64,000 bases of DNA from UMGS1668 sp035447605 (GCA_035447605.1 DAOTHJ010000003.1:62001-126000), one strand, 5' to 3'; shown: positions 39,550-49,044, counted from the stretch's first letter. The notes: a model not told the origin generated them from the letters alone. A program made the numbers and translations.

Positions 39550-41595
39550 ATGAAAAAATGGAAATCCCTTCCTGCCAATGAGGGCAAGGCGAAAAGAATC
39601 TGCGAAGAACTCGGCATTCCGGATCTGGTTGGCGAGATTCTGGTCGCAAGGGGCGTGGATACCCCGGCCAAAGTGAAGGAATTTCTCAGCGAGGAGATCC
39701 CTTTTGCCGACCCGTTTTCCTATAAAGATATGAAAAAGGCCGTGGAACGGATCAACGACGCCGTCGACGAGGGCCAGCGCGTCTGCATCTACGGCGATTA
39801 CGACTGCGACGGCATGACCGCCACGGTTTTGCTTTACGATTACTTACAGTCGATCGGCTGCAACGCATGGTATTATATCCCGGACCGCGAATCCGAGGGC
39901 TATGGCCTCAACAAGGGCGCCATCGACTACATCGCCTCTCAGGAGACCGATCTCATTGTCACGGTGGATAACGGCATCTCCGCCATCAACGAGATCGATT
40001 ACGCGAGCTATCTCGGCATCGATGTCGTCGTCACCGATCACCATCAGCCACGGGAAATTCTGCCGGATGCCGTCGCCGTCGTCGACCCGCACAGGGAAGA
40101 CAGCGAGGGCGAATACCGGGATCTCGCGGGCGTCGGTGTGGCCTTTAAGCTCGTCTGTGCGCTGGAAAACGACGACGGCTGGGGCATCATCGACCAGTAT
40201 GCGGATCTGATCTCGATCGGCACCGTGGCGGATATCGTGCCGCTGACCGGCGAAAACCGCGCGCTGGTGCGGGAAGGGCTTTCCGTCATCAGCGAGACGG
40301 ACAACCTCGGTCTGCGGGCGCTGATCGAGAGCGCCGGCATATCGGGAAAACTGATGACTTCGGAGAATATCGCCTACGGCATCGCGCCGAGGCTCAACTC
40401 CGCGGCAAGGCTCGGCAGCGCCTATCAGGTGATCGAGCTGCTGACCACCGAGGATGAGGACCGTGCCGCCGAACTCGCGGCGACTCTCTGCGAGCAGAAC
40501 AGCCGGCGCCAACAGCTGGAACAGCAGATCTCCGGCGACGTGGAGAAGATGTTCACCGAGCGGCCGGAGCTTTTCCAAGACAGAGTGATCGTGCTCGACG
40601 GCGGCGGCTGGCATCATGGCGTCATCGGCATCGTATGCTCAAAAGTGGTGGAGCGCACCGGAAAACCGTGCGTGCTCATTTCGCGCGACGGGGAGGAGGC
40701 CAGAGGTTCCGCCCGCAGCGTGGAGGGCTTCTCCATGATCGACGCGGTCTCCTATGCCTCCGATTGTCTGACCCGGTACGGCGGACATCCCTTTGCCGCG
40801 GGCATGTCGCTCGAATCCTCAAAAATCGACGCCTTCCGCCGCAAGATCAACGAATTTGCGGCCAAAAACTTTTCGATGATGCCGGTCTTCACGCTGAAGA
40901 TCGATAAAATTCTCGATCCCGCGGACGTAACGGTGGAAAAGATCGCCGCGCTCCATCTGCTGGAGCCGTTCGGCTGCAAAAACGAGATGCCGCTCTTTGC
41001 CTTCCGCAAGGTGATCATCGACGGCATCTATGCCATCGGCAACGGAAAACACATCCGCCTGCGCCTCAAAAAGGCCGGCCTCACGTTCTATGCGGTCTGG
41101 TTCGGCGTCTCGCAGGAGGATTTTCCGTACAAGGTCGGGGAGACTGTGGATATCGCCGCCTCCTGCGACGTCGGAGATTACAACGGAGAGGCGCGCGTCT
41201 CGGTGAAGATCCGGGATGTGCGGCCCTCCTCCCTCTGTCAGGAGCGGCTGTTCGGCGGCAACCTTGCCTACGACGGCTTCCGCCGCGGCGAGCCGGTTCC
41301 GGAGGAGGAGATTCCCGCCCGCCCGGATTTCGCGCTGGTCTACCGGTTTATCCGGGAAGACGGCGGCTTTCAGGGAGAACCGGATATCCTCTTCGGCAGG
41401 ATCACCGGCGCCAACCGGGATACCACGATGAGTTCCTGCAAGATGCGGCTCTGCATCGACGTGATGGAGGAGCTTGGCCTCGTTGCCAGTTCCTATGATG
41501 GCCGCCGCATCCGCGTCACTTTGAAAACACCTTCGGAAAAGGTGGATATCGAGCACTCCCAGCTTCTCGGGAGACTGCGCAAGGGCAATATTTGA
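39550..41595 (+). CDS. recJ: Single-stranded-DNA-specific exonuclease RecJ
   Basis: 681 residues of the DHH family. DHH-domain motifs: VCIYGDYDCDGMTATV near residue 80 (DYDxDG), TVDNGIS, VTDHHQP near 155 (DHH proper), RLNSAARLG, and the DHHA1-domain GRGGHPFAAG-like TRYGGHPFAAGMSL near 415. It degrades ssDNA 5' to 3' in recombination and repair. The start at 39550 has GGAGG 7 nt upstream. The C-terminal 110 residues form the extra domain found in Bacillota RecJ. Followed 28 nt later by relA, a neighbour pair common in Clostridia. Confidence 0.95.
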   Translation: MKKWKSLPANEGKAKRICEELGIPDLVGEILVARGVDTPAKVKEFLSEEIPFADPFSYKDMKKAVERINDAVDEGQRVCIYGDYDCDGMTATVLLYDYLQSIGCNAWYYIPDRESEGYGLNKGAIDYIASQETDLIVTVDNGISAINEIDYASYLGIDVVVTDHHQPREILPDAVAVVDPHREDSEGEYRDLAGVGVAFKLVCALENDDGWGIIDQYADLISIGTVADIVPLTGENRALVREGLSVISETDNLGLRALIESAGISGKLMTSENIAYGIAPRLNSAARLGSAYQVIELLTTEDEDRAAELAATLCEQNSRRQQLEQQISGDVEKMFTERPELFQDRVIVLDGGGWHHGVIGIVCSKVVERTGKPCVLISRDGEEARGSARSVEGFSMIDAVSYASDCLTRYGGHPFAAGMSLESSKIDAFRRKINEFAAKNFSMMPVFTLKIDKILDPADVTVEKIAALHLLEPFGCKNEMPLFAFRKVIIDGIYAIGNGKHIRLRLKKAGLTFYAVWFGVSQEDFPYKVGETVDIAASCDVGDYNGEARVSVKIRDVRPSSLCQERLFGGNLAYDGFRRGEPVPEEEIPARPDFALVYRFIREDGGFQGEPDILFGRITGANRDTTMSSCKMRLCIDVMEELGLVASSYDGRRIRVTLKTPSEKVDIEHSQLLGRLRKGNI

Positions 41596-41623
41596 GGAGC
41601 GGAGAGAAGGAGGAGGTGACGGC

Positions 41624-43792
41624 ATGAGTGAGTATCTGCAAAAGCTGATGGAAGCCATACAGGAAAACGGCAAGCCGCTCGATATGGATAAGATCGAGCG
41701 CGCATATAACCTTGCCGAGAGCGCCCATGCCGGACAGATGCGTGCCTCCGGCGAACCCTATATCATCCATCCCGTCGAGACCGCGATCATCACCGTGAAG
41801 CTCGGCATGGATACGGATACCGTCGTCACGGCACTGCTGCACGACGTCGTGGAGGATACGGATATCCCGATTGAGAAGATCCGCAAGGAGTTCGGCCCCG
41901 AAGTCGCCCTGATGGTCGACGGCGTGACCAAACTCGGCCAGATCGCCTATGTCTCGCGCGAGGAGCAGCAGGCGGAGAACGTCCGCAAGATGCTGCTTGC
42001 GATGGTGCAGGATGTGCGCGTTATCATCGTCAAATTGGCGGACCGCCTGCATAACATGCGCACGATCGATTTCATGCCGCCGGAGAAGCAGCGCAGCAAG
42101 GCGCACGAAACCATGGAGATCTATGCGCCGCTTGCACACCGCCTCGGCATCCGTCCGCTGATGGAGGAACTGGAGGACCGCTGTATCCGCGTGCTGGATC
42201 CGGTGGGCTACAACGACATCGAGCACCGCATGGAGCTTGAGAAGGAGGACCGCATCCGCTTCCTCGACAGCCTCAAGGAGCGAATCGGCGAGCGTCTGAA
42301 AAAAGAAAACCAGCCGGCCTACGTCGAGGGCCGTATCAAATCCATCTACGGCATCTACCGCAAGGTCTATATTCAGGGCCGCTCGATGGAGGAAATTTTC
42401 GATATTTATGCGGTTCGCGTCATCGTGGAATCCGTCTACGAGTGCTACAATGTCCTCGGCATCGTCCACGATATGTTTAATCCCATCCCGGACCGCTTCA
42501 AGGATTATATCTCCACACCGAAACAGAACATGTACCAGTCCCTGCACACGACCTGCATCGACAAGGAGGGCATCCCCTTCGAGATCCAGATCCGTACCTG
42601 GGATATGCACCACACCGCCGAATACGGCATCGCGGCGCACTGGAAATACAAGGCCGGCATCACCGGCAAGGATAACATGGAGGAGCGCCTTTCGTGGGTG
42701 CGCCAGCTTCTGGAGCAGCAGCAGGAATCCGACGACGCCTCAGAGCTCGTGGAATCCATCAAGAGCGACATCGCGCCGGATGAGGTCTTCGTCTTCACGC
42801 CGGGCGGCGACGTCATTCAGCTCCCGGCCGGCTCGACGGTCATCGACTTCGCCTACGCCATTCACACGGCCGTCGGCAACCGCATGACCGGTGCCAAGAT
42901 CAACGGCCGCATCGTCTCGCTGGATTCCGAGGTCAAGACCGGTATGATCGTGGAGATCATCACAACGAACGCCCCCGGCCACGGCCCGAGCCGCGACTGG
43001 ATCAACATGGCGAAGACCGCCGGAGCGAGGAGCAAAATCCGCACCTGGTTTAAAAAAGAACGGCGCGACGAGAACATCGTCGAGGGGAAAGAAGCGGTCT
43101 GGAAGGAATTCCGCCGCAACCTCATCATTCTCGACGAGCCGCAGTACGGCGAATTTATCGAGGATGTCGCAAGGCGCCAGCACTGCAATTCGGCGGAGGA
43201 TTTTTATGCTTCCGTCGGTTACGGCGGCATCAACCTGTCCAAACTTCTGCCGTGGGCGAAGGACGAATTCATCCGCCGCTACCGCACGGTGCCGGATGTG
43301 GCACCGCCGCTTCCAGAGCCGCCCAAGCGGAAGACGAAGAACAGCAGCGGCGTCATCGTCGAGGGACTGGAAGGCTGCCTCGTCAAATTTGCCCGCTGCT
43401 GCAATCCGCTGCCCGGCGACGATATCGTCGGGTACGTCACCCGGGGCACCGGCGTTTCAATTCATAAAGCCAGCTGCCGCACCGCCGTGACCGGCATGGA
43501 ATCCAAGGACCAAAAGGGCCGCTGGGTGCATGCCTCTTGGTCGAACGATGTCAAAGAAACCTATCAGTCCGATATTGTCATGGTCTGCCAGAACCGGCTC
43601 GGTCTGGTCGCGGATGTCAGCATCGCGCTGACCAACCTCCATGTGCCGGTTCATGCGCTAAGCGCGAAGGAGACTTCGGGCGGCATGGCGGAGGTTCGCA
43701 TGACGACCGAGACCGGCGGCGTCGATCAGCTCAAGGTCATTCTGGATACCCTGCGCCGCATCCGCGGCGTGGAGACGGTTCAGAGAGTATGA
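41624..43792 (+). CDS. relA: Bifunctional (p)ppGpp synthetase/hydrolase (RSH)
   Basis: 722 residues in the standard long RSH order. The HD hydrolase domain (about 20-190; YIIHPVETA, LLHDVVEDT) has an intact HD pair. The synthetase domain (about 230-380) carries RFKDYISTPKQNMYQSLHT; its RFKD motif is the RxKD form of bifunctional enzymes. TGS (about 390-450; VFVFTPGGDVIQLPAGST), a helical/zinc-finger region with KFARCCNPLPGDDIVGY, and a C-terminal ACT domain follow. It makes and degrades the stringent-response alarmone. Start has AGGAGGTGACGGC upstream. The adenine phosphoribosyltransferase gene often found between recJ and relA is missing here. Confidence 0.95.
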   Translation: MSEYLQKLMEAIQENGKPLDMDKIERAYNLAESAHAGQMRASGEPYIIHPVETAIITVKLGMDTDTVVTALLHDVVEDTDIPIEKIRKEFGPEVALMVDGVTKLGQIAYVSREEQQAENVRKMLLAMVQDVRVIIVKLADRLHNMRTIDFMPPEKQRSKAHETMEIYAPLAHRLGIRPLMEELEDRCIRVLDPVGYNDIEHRMELEKEDRIRFLDSLKERIGERLKKENQPAYVEGRIKSIYGIYRKVYIQGRSMEEIFDIYAVRVIVESVYECYNVLGIVHDMFNPIPDRFKDYISTPKQNMYQSLHTTCIDKEGIPFEIQIRTWDMHHTAEYGIAAHWKYKAGITGKDNMEERLSWVRQLLEQQQESDDASELVESIKSDIAPDEVFVFTPGGDVIQLPAGSTVIDFAYAIHTAVGNRMTGAKINGRIVSLDSEVKTGMIVEIITTNAPGHGPSRDWINMAKTAGARSKIRTWFKKERRDENIVEGKEAVWKEFRRNLIILDEPQYGEFIEDVARRQHCNSAEDFYASVGYGGINLSKLLPWAKDEFIRRYRTVPDVAPPLPEPPKRKTKNSSGVIVEGLEGCLVKFARCCNPLPGDDIVGYVTRGTGVSIHKASCRTAVTGMESKDQKGRWVHASWSNDVKETYQSDIVMVCQNRLGLVADVSIALTNLHVPVHALSAKETSGGMAEVRMTTETGGVDQLKVILDTLRRIRGVETVQRV

Positions 43793-43817
43793 CCGCAACC
43801 CGAAAGGAGAGAACCCT

Positions 43818-44270
43818 GTGATTGCGCTTTTGCAGAGATGCAAGGAGGCCTCCGTTGAGTGCGGAGGTGAACTCGTCTCACAAATCGGAGAGGGATTTTT
43901 GATCCTGCTCGGCGTCGCAAAGGGTGATACGGAGCAGGAGGCCGACCTTCTGGCAAAAAAGACCGCGGAACTCCGCATCTTCGAGGACGAAAACGGAAAG
44001 ATGAATCGTTCCATTCTCGAAACCGGAGGCTCGGCGCTGGTGGTGTCGAACTTCACCCTCTGCGCCGACTGCTCCCATGGAAGAAGGCCCTCTTTTTTTG
44101 ACGCCATGCTTCCGCAGCAGGCAAACAAGCTCTACGAATATTTTATTAAAAAACTGCAGTATTATGGGATCGGCGAGGTCCGGAGCGGCGTCTTTGGCGG
44201 CGACATGCAGGTCCGCCTCCAAAACGACGGGCCGGTCACAATTTCCCTCGACACGGCCGATCTCAAGTGA
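43818..44270 (+). CDS. dtd: D-aminoacyl-tRNA deacylase
   Basis: 150 residues, full length for DTD, which removes D-amino acids from tRNA. The GTG start at 43818 follows AAAGGAG. GDMQV and the second cross-subunit motif NDGPVTISLD near the C-terminus are intact. The first catalytic motif, usually SQFTL, reads SNFTL (near residue 77), a conservative Gln-to-Asn change, followed by the conserved HGRRPSF. Lies 25 nt after relA, as in many Bacillota. Confidence 0.94.
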   Translation: MIALLQRCKEASVECGGELVSQIGEGFLILLGVAKGDTEQEADLLAKKTAELRIFEDENGKMNRSILETGGSALVVSNFTLCADCSHGRRPSFFDAMLPQQANKLYEYFIKKLQYYGIGEVRSGVFGGDMQVRLQNDGPVTISLDTADLK

Positions 44271-44276
44271 TATAAT
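44248..44276 (+). promoter_or_regulatory. Internal promoter before the MBL-hydrolase/hemZ genes
   Basis: TCGACA (44248-44253), a 17-nt spacer and a consensus TATAAT (44271-44276) that directly abuts the dtd stop codon. Confidence 0.5.
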
Positions 44277-44300
44277 CTGGTTTCAGGAGGCGATTCCTTT

Positions 44301-44948
44301 ATGACTATTACGGAAATCACCGTCGGCATCATGCGCACCAACTGCTACGTCGTGGAGACGGAGCGGAAAAATGCCGTCGTCATTGACCCCGGCGACGAGG
44401 GCGGCCGTCTGACCGACCGGCTCACCAATATGGGCGTCAAGGTGACCTATATTTTTCTGACTCACGGCCATTTTGACCACACCGGCGCGGTAAAGGACGT
44501 GCTGAAACGCTTCCCGGAGGCGAAGGTCGTTGTGATGAAGGAGGATGAGGATATCCTTCTCGATCCTTCCCTCGTCGTCAACCGCGTACAGGGAAAATTC
44601 GGGGAGAGATACCACATCAAGCCGGATCTTCTCGTCTCCGACGGCAAAGTGCTGAAACTCGACGAACTTGCCTTCGTCTTCATTGCGACGCCCGGCCACA
44701 CCAAGGGTTCCTGCACGATTCTGCTGGGCAAAAACCTCTTCACCGGGGATACGCTGTTTGCCGGCATGTGCGGCAGAACGGATCTCTACGGCGGCTCCCA
44801 GTCCGATATGAGGCGCTCGCTCGCGCGGCTGGGCAATCTGGAGGGCGATTATGAAGTCCTGCCGGGACATGGCCCGGGCAGCACGCTCGCCATCGAACGC
44901 TTCCAGAACGTCTACCTGAAATCCGCCATGGGCAAAGAGGTATTATGA
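44301..44948 (+). CDS. MBL-fold metallohydrolase (GloB/YqgX-like)
   Basis: 215 residues. Zinc motif THGHFDHTGAV near residue 54, TPGHTKGSC near 132, GDTLF near 150 and the C-terminal PGHGPGS near 193 define the glyoxalase II-like/YqgX branch of the metallo-beta-lactamase fold. It may hydrolyse a thioester such as a lactoyl-bacillithiol or other thiol conjugate, but this branch is functionally loose. CAGGAGG precedes the ATG. It overlaps hemZ by 4 bp (ATGA); the relA-dtd-MBL-hemZ order is conserved in Clostridia. Confidence 0.9.
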   Translation: MTITEITVGIMRTNCYVVETERKNAVVIDPGDEGGRLTDRLTNMGVKVTYIFLTHGHFDHTGAVKDVLKRFPEAKVVVMKEDEDILLDPSLVVNRVQGKFGERYHIKPDLLVSDGKVLKLDELAFVFIATPGHTKGSCTILLGKNLFTGDTLFAGMCGRTDLYGGSQSDMRRSLARLGNLEGDYEVLPGHGPGSTLAIERFQNVYLKSAMGKEVL

Positions 44949-46393
44949 ATCTTATCATCGACAACCACCCTTATCATTATGAAATGGAAGCCCTCTGCCG
45001 GATGTTCCTGCGGGGCGAGGAACTGAAGATCCTCGAAACCGCGCAGGCCCCTGCGGGGGATTTTCTTTATACGGGTCTCACTGGAGACAAGATCTCCGTC
45101 CGGGCAAATTACAAGGGAAAAACCGCGGAACAGACCGCCGAAGCCGGAGCCGACGCCGAGCGCTCGATGGCGCGGACCGTCTATTTCGTGATGAGCACGC
45201 TTACCGGCATCCGGCCGAAATGGGGCGTGCTCACCGGCATCCGTCCGGTCAAGCTCGCGATGGAGCTCGCCGACGAGGGCAAAACGCCGGAGGAGATCCA
45301 CCGCATTCTGAGCACCGACCGGCTGATCTCCGACGAGAAGATCGCGCTGATGATCAAGACGATGCTCCATGAGCGGGAGATCCGCCAAAGCTCCCGGCCG
45401 GAATCGGTGAGCCTCTATATTTCGATCCCGTTCTGCCCGACCCGTTGCTCCTACTGCTCTTTTATCAGCCACAGCATCGAAAAGGCCGCAAAGCTGATTC
45501 CGCCCTATGTGGAGCTGCTCTGCAAAGAGCTTTCCGGCATCGCGGAGCTGATCGAGGAACTGGGGCTCCGGCTCGAGACGGTCTACATGGGCGGCGGCAC
45601 CCCGAGCGTGCTCTCGGCGGAGCAGCTCGATGCCGTGCTCGGCACGGTGGAATCCTCGTTCAACATGAGCACCGTACGGGAATTGACCGTCGAAGCCGGC
45701 CGCCCGGATACGATCACGCCGGAGAAGCTCGAGGCCATGAAAAACCACCATGTGGGCCGCATCAGCGTCAATCCGCAGACGCTCGACGACGAGGTGATGG
45801 AGGCCATCGGCCGGAAACATACCGCTGCGCAGTTTCTGGAGGCTTTCCGGCTGGCCCGCAGCTTCGGCTTCGACAATATCAACACCGATCTGATCGCCGG
45901 CCTGCCGAAGGACAACATGGAGAAATTTTCCCGCACGATCGAAGGAATTATGGAGCTTCACCCGGAGAACGTCACGCTGCATACGCTGACCGTCAAGCGG
46001 GCGGCGGGCTTCGGCACGGACCCGGAGGGCATCCTTGCGGGCACGGCGGACGCCATGGTGGAGTTTGCCCAGCGCCGCTTCGGCGAGGAAGGCTATTTCC
46101 CGTATTATCTCTACCGCCAGAAGGGCACCGTCGACAACCTCGAAAACACCGGCTACTGCCTTGCGGGCAGGGAATGCCTTTATAATATTTTTATTATGGA
46201 TGAGACGCACAGCATCCTTGCCGCCGGCGCGGGCGGAGTGACGAAACTCCGGGCGCCCGGAGGAACACGGATCGAGCGCATATTCAACTACAAATACCCA
46301 TACGAATATATCAGCCGTTTTGATCAACTGAATTCCCGAAAGGAGCAGATCCGAGAATTTTATGAAACATGGCCGATCCATCCGGGAACTTGA
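44945..46393 (+). CDS. hemZ: Coproporphyrinogen dehydrogenase HemZ (radical SAM)
   Basis: 482 residues. The radical-SAM cluster motif is FCPTRCSYCSF (CxxxCxxC) near residue 162, preceded by SLYISIP. YMGGGTPSVLS and NINTDLIAGLP are typical of the HemN/HemW/HemZ group. An N-terminal extension of about 155 residues distinguishes HemZ from HemN and HemW. The enzyme is annotated as an oxygen-independent coproporphyrinogen oxidase, although its haem role in non-haem-making anaerobes is unclear; no other haem gene is visible here. GAGG precedes the start, which overlaps the upstream gene by ATGA. Confidence 0.92.
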   Translation: MNLIIDNHPYHYEMEALCRMFLRGEELKILETAQAPAGDFLYTGLTGDKISVRANYKGKTAEQTAEAGADAERSMARTVYFVMSTLTGIRPKWGVLTGIRPVKLAMELADEGKTPEEIHRILSTDRLISDEKIALMIKTMLHEREIRQSSRPESVSLYISIPFCPTRCSYCSFISHSIEKAAKLIPPYVELLCKELSGIAELIEELGLRLETVYMGGGTPSVLSAEQLDAVLGTVESSFNMSTVRELTVEAGRPDTITPEKLEAMKNHHVGRISVNPQTLDDEVMEAIGRKHTAAQFLEAFRLARSFGFDNINTDLIAGLPKDNMEKFSRTIEGIMELHPENVTLHTLTVKRAAGFGTDPEGILAGTADAMVEFAQRRFGEEGYFPYYLYRQKGTVDNLENTGYCLAGRECLYNIFIMDETHSILAAGAGGVTKLRAPGGTRIERIFNYKYPYEYISRFDQLNSRKEQIREFYETWPIHPGT

Positions 46394-47297
46394 CGCCGCA
46401 AGGGTGAATACGCACCTCGGGCGCGAGCCGGAGCAGTTTGTCAATTTATCCGAAAGCCGTTTTCGGCTTCAGGTTAGCGATCTTGCCGACCGGATTCTTT
46501 CCGAAAAAAAACCGGTGCGCGTGGTGCTGCTCTCCGGGCCCTCCGCCTCGGGAAAAACCACCGCGGCCGTCAAACTCCGCGCGGAGCTCGGCGTCTGCGG
46601 AAAAGAGGCGGCCATCGTCTCTGTGGATGATTTCTTTCTTGGAGCGGGCAGCCTGCCCAAAAACCCGGACGGCACCTACGACATGGATCATATCGACGTT
46701 GTCGACACCGGGCTTGCGGAGCGCTGCATCGCCGATCTGCTGGAAAAAGGCGAGGCGGATTTCCCGGTCTTCGATTTTTCCGCCCAGCGGCGCGGTGCGG
46801 AGGTGAGGCATATCTCCGCTTCGGGCGGCAGTCTCGTCATCATCGAAGGGACCCATGCGCTGAATCCGCTTCTGACGAAAGGGCTGCCCAAGGGCGGCGT
46901 CTTCCGCGTCTTCGCGGGCACGAACGTCAAATTCTGCGTGGATGGAAAGCCGCTGCTTCTGCCGGAGGAGCTGCGCCTCGTGCGCCGGATGCTTCGCGAC
47001 GAGCAATTCCGCGGCTGGTCCGCGGAAAAAACCTTCGCCCAGTGGCCGCATATCCTGAACAGCTCCGACATTTATATTGAGCCCTACGCCAAGACGGCGG
47101 ATTTTTTCCTCGATTCCGCGCTGGATTATGAGCCGGCGGTTTACGGGGAGCGCCTGTTCCCGATGCTGGAGCGGATTCCGTCGGATTCGCCGTTTGCCAC
47201 CGAAGCCGGGGAGCTGCGGAAAAAGCTCTCCTATTTTTATCCTCTTCCGGAGAAATTTGTTCCCGAGGATTCCCTTTTGAGGGAATTTATCGGATAA
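46362..47297 (+). CDS. Uridine-kinase-like P-loop nucleoside kinase
   Basis: 311 residues. A Walker A loop LLSGPSASGKTTAA near residue 58, IVSVDDFFLGAG near 90 and IEGTHALNP near 165 place it in the uridine kinase/phosphoribulokinase family, in the branch with an extra N-terminal region as seen in clostridial threonyl-tRNA-synthetase-like kinases. It probably phosphorylates a nucleoside. Its ATG at 46362 overlaps the end of hemZ by 32 bp, and the nearest AAAGGAG is 16 nt upstream, so the start is uncertain. It occupies the place where hisS-aspS often follow hemZ in Clostridia. Confidence 0.85.
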   Translation: MKHGRSIRELDAARVNTHLGREPEQFVNLSESRFRLQVSDLADRILSEKKPVRVVLLSGPSASGKTTAAVKLRAELGVCGKEAAIVSVDDFFLGAGSLPKNPDGTYDMDHIDVVDTGLAERCIADLLEKGEADFPVFDFSAQRRGAEVRHISASGGSLVIIEGTHALNPLLTKGLPKGGVFRVFAGTNVKFCVDGKPLLLPEELRLVRRMLRDEQFRGWSAEKTFAQWPHILNSSDIYIEPYAKTADFFLDSALDYEPAVYGERLFPMLERIPSDSPFATEAGELRKKLSYFYPLPEKFVPEDSLLREFIG

Positions 47298-47313
47298 AAA
47301 AGCGGTTTTTCTG

Positions 47314-47342
47314 TTGAAAAGCTGGAGCGGCGGGTATATAAT
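47314..47342 (+). promoter_or_regulatory. Promoter of the zinc-ribbon protein gene
   Basis: TTGAAA (47314-47319), a 17-nt spacer and a consensus TATAAT (47337-47342), about 40 nt before the ATG. Confidence 0.7.
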
Positions 47343-47380
47343 AATCAGATGTAGAAATCTCGTATGAAAGGGGCAGCACT

Positions 47381-48085
47381 ATGGCGAATTTCGACAGCAT
47401 CCTGGGCGATCTGCGGATCGTTGCGGAGGAAGTTGAGAAAAAAACCAGGGAAACGATTGAGCTTTCCCGTCTCCGCATGGAAAAAATCCAGGTCAGAAGC
47501 GATATCAAAAAGAACTATGAGAGCATCGGCGAGCTGGTCTATGCGGAGTATCGCTCCCACGAGGACAACGGCGACGTGATCGAAATTTTTGAAAAAGAGA
47601 TCGACCGCGAGTACGACCATCTGAGCGAGATTGCCGGTCGGGTCCGTAAGCTCCGCAACCGTGCCCAGTGCCCCGCGTGCGGCGCGCAGAACGAGACCGC
47701 CGCCGCCTATTGCAGCCACTGCGGCGCCGAGATGAAGCCCGTGGAAGAGCCTGTGACCGCCGCGGTCGATAAAACGGCCGAGGATATCAAAGAGGCCGCG
47801 CTCGGGGTAAAAGAGACGCTGACCGAAACGCTGGAGACCGCCGGCCAGTATGTTGAGAAGGAAAAGGCCCTTCTTGAGAAGGAAGCCGTGAAGCTCAGCG
47901 AAAAAGCCGCGAAGCTGACTGCCTGCGCCGAAAAGAGCGCAAAAGCGGAAGTGGCCGAAGAAGCGGCGCAGACCTCTCCGGAAGAGAATCTCCCGGAAGA
48001 GGCTCCGGAAGCGATCCCGGAAGCGGCCGCAGCGGAACAAATCCCTGAGGCGGAGAAAAAATCCGCTTCCAAAAAGAAAAAATAA
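47381..48085 (+). CDS. Coiled-coil zinc-ribbon protein of unknown function
   Basis: 234 residues. Residues 1-85 are strongly helical and charged (coiled coil likely), and residues about 92-115 form a double-CxxC zinc ribbon (CPACGAQNETAAAYCSHCG). The rest is an Ala/Glu/Lys-rich low-complexity helix ending in a Lys cluster. No enzyme domain or membrane segment. The ATG at 47381 follows AAAGGGG. The N-terminal part resembles the small zinc-ribbon proteins common in Clostridia, whose role is unknown. Confidence 0.75.
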   Translation: MANFDSILGDLRIVAEEVEKKTRETIELSRLRMEKIQVRSDIKKNYESIGELVYAEYRSHEDNGDVIEIFEKEIDREYDHLSEIAGRVRKLRNRAQCPACGAQNETAAAYCSHCGAEMKPVEEPVTAAVDKTAEDIKEAALGVKETLTETLETAGQYVEKEKALLEKEAVKLSEKAAKLTACAEKSAKAEVAEEAAQTSPEENLPEEAPEAIPEAAAAEQIPEAEKKSASKKKK

Positions 48086-48112
48086 CACGCCGGACGGCGG
48101 GATGGAGAGCCT

Positions 48113-48143
48113 TATCCGGAGGATGCCGGAGGCTTTCTTATAG
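48113..48143 (+). terminator. Weak hairpin between the zinc-ribbon and PNP genes
   Basis: AGCC-TTA-TCCGG pairs with CCGGA-GGCT around an AGGATG loop, followed by TTTCTTAT. The imperfect stem and short T-run suggest partial termination. Confidence 0.45.
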
Positions 48144-48158
48144 AAAGGATGAACGAAA

Positions 48159-48995
48159 TTGACGTACAACCAGATCAAGGGTTCCGCCACGTATCTTCTC
48201 AATCAGACCGGCCTCCGTCCGAAAATCGGCCTGATCCTCGGTTCCGGCCTGCATCCGGTCACCGCGGATCTCGAGAATGTGACGAAGATCCCGTATAAAT
48301 CCATTCCGCGCTGGAACGCCTCCTCCGCTCCCGGCCATGAGGGCGCGCTCTATATCGGCACGATGGAGGGAGTCCCGGTCGCGGCCATGTCCGGCCGTCT
48401 CCATTATTATGAAGGCAACAGCATCGCCGACTGCGCCTATCCGGTCGCCGTGCTCAAGGCAATGGGAATCGAGAAGCTCATCGTCACCAACGCGGCCGGC
48501 GGCGTCAACACCGACTATCATCCCGGCGAATTCGTCCTGATCCGCGACCAGATCAAGTTCTTCGACGAGAGCCCTCTGCGCGGAGAAAAAGCGGAGGATT
48601 TCGGCGGCGAGCATTTCTTTGATATGACCGATACATATACCGCGAAGCTCCGCGAGGCGGTTAAGACCGTCTGGCAGAAAACCGCCGGCGAGGATCTGGC
48701 GGAGGGCGTCTATGCCTTCATGCCGGGCCCGCAGTTCGAGACTCCGGCCGAGATCCGTGCCCTGCGCGTGCTCGGAGCGGACCTCGTCGGTATGAGCACC
48801 GCGCCGGAAGCCATCATGGCCGCCGCCTGCGGGCTCAAGCTGCTCGGCGTCTCCGTCGTCACCAATATGGCGGCGGGCGTCGTCGCGGGAAAGCCGCTCT
48901 CCGGCGAGGAAGTCGACGAGACCGGCGCCGCCATCGCCGACAACTTCCGCAAATTCCTGCACATCGCGGTGCAGACGCTCTCCGAGATCGGATAA
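48159..48995 (+). CDS. punA: Purine-nucleoside phosphorylase (trimeric type I)
   Basis: 278 residues of the PNP/MTAP family. GSGLHPV near residue 29 (phosphate loop), SGRLHYYEGN near 85 (phosphate His/Tyr), TNAAGGVN near 114 and MPGPQFETPAEIRALRVLGADLVGMST near 190-215 (purine Glu and ribose Met) match the trimeric enzyme that phosphorolyses inosine and guanosine. The start is a TTG at 48159 with AAGGA about 9 nt upstream. The next gene encodes an MTA/SAH deaminase whose product (an inosine analogue) is a possible substrate, so the two probably act in purine nucleoside salvage. Confidence 0.94.
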   Translation: MTYNQIKGSATYLLNQTGLRPKIGLILGSGLHPVTADLENVTKIPYKSIPRWNASSAPGHEGALYIGTMEGVPVAAMSGRLHYYEGNSIADCAYPVAVLKAMGIEKLIVTNAAGGVNTDYHPGEFVLIRDQIKFFDESPLRGEKAEDFGGEHFFDMTDTYTAKLREAVKTVWQKTAGEDLAEGVYAFMPGPQFETPAEIRALRVLGADLVGMSTAPEAIMAAACGLKLLGVSVVTNMAAGVVAGKPLSGEEVDETGAAIADNFRKFLHIAVQTLSEIG

Positions 48996-49000
48996 TTTAC

Positions 49001-49044
49001 GCCCGGCCCGTGCCGAAAGAAGCATCTGCCGGGCTCGCTTTTTT
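49001..49044 (+). terminator. Terminator after the PNP gene
   Basis: GCCCGGC (49001-49007) and GCCGGGC (49028-49034), with a 20-nt loop and a T-run four bases after the stem. The separation of stem and T-run makes it moderate. Confidence 0.65.

Noticed and set aside
44912..46444. 510-codon minus-strand open frame opposite hemZ
   Set aside because: Shadow of hemZ; the radical-SAM motif is on the plus strand.
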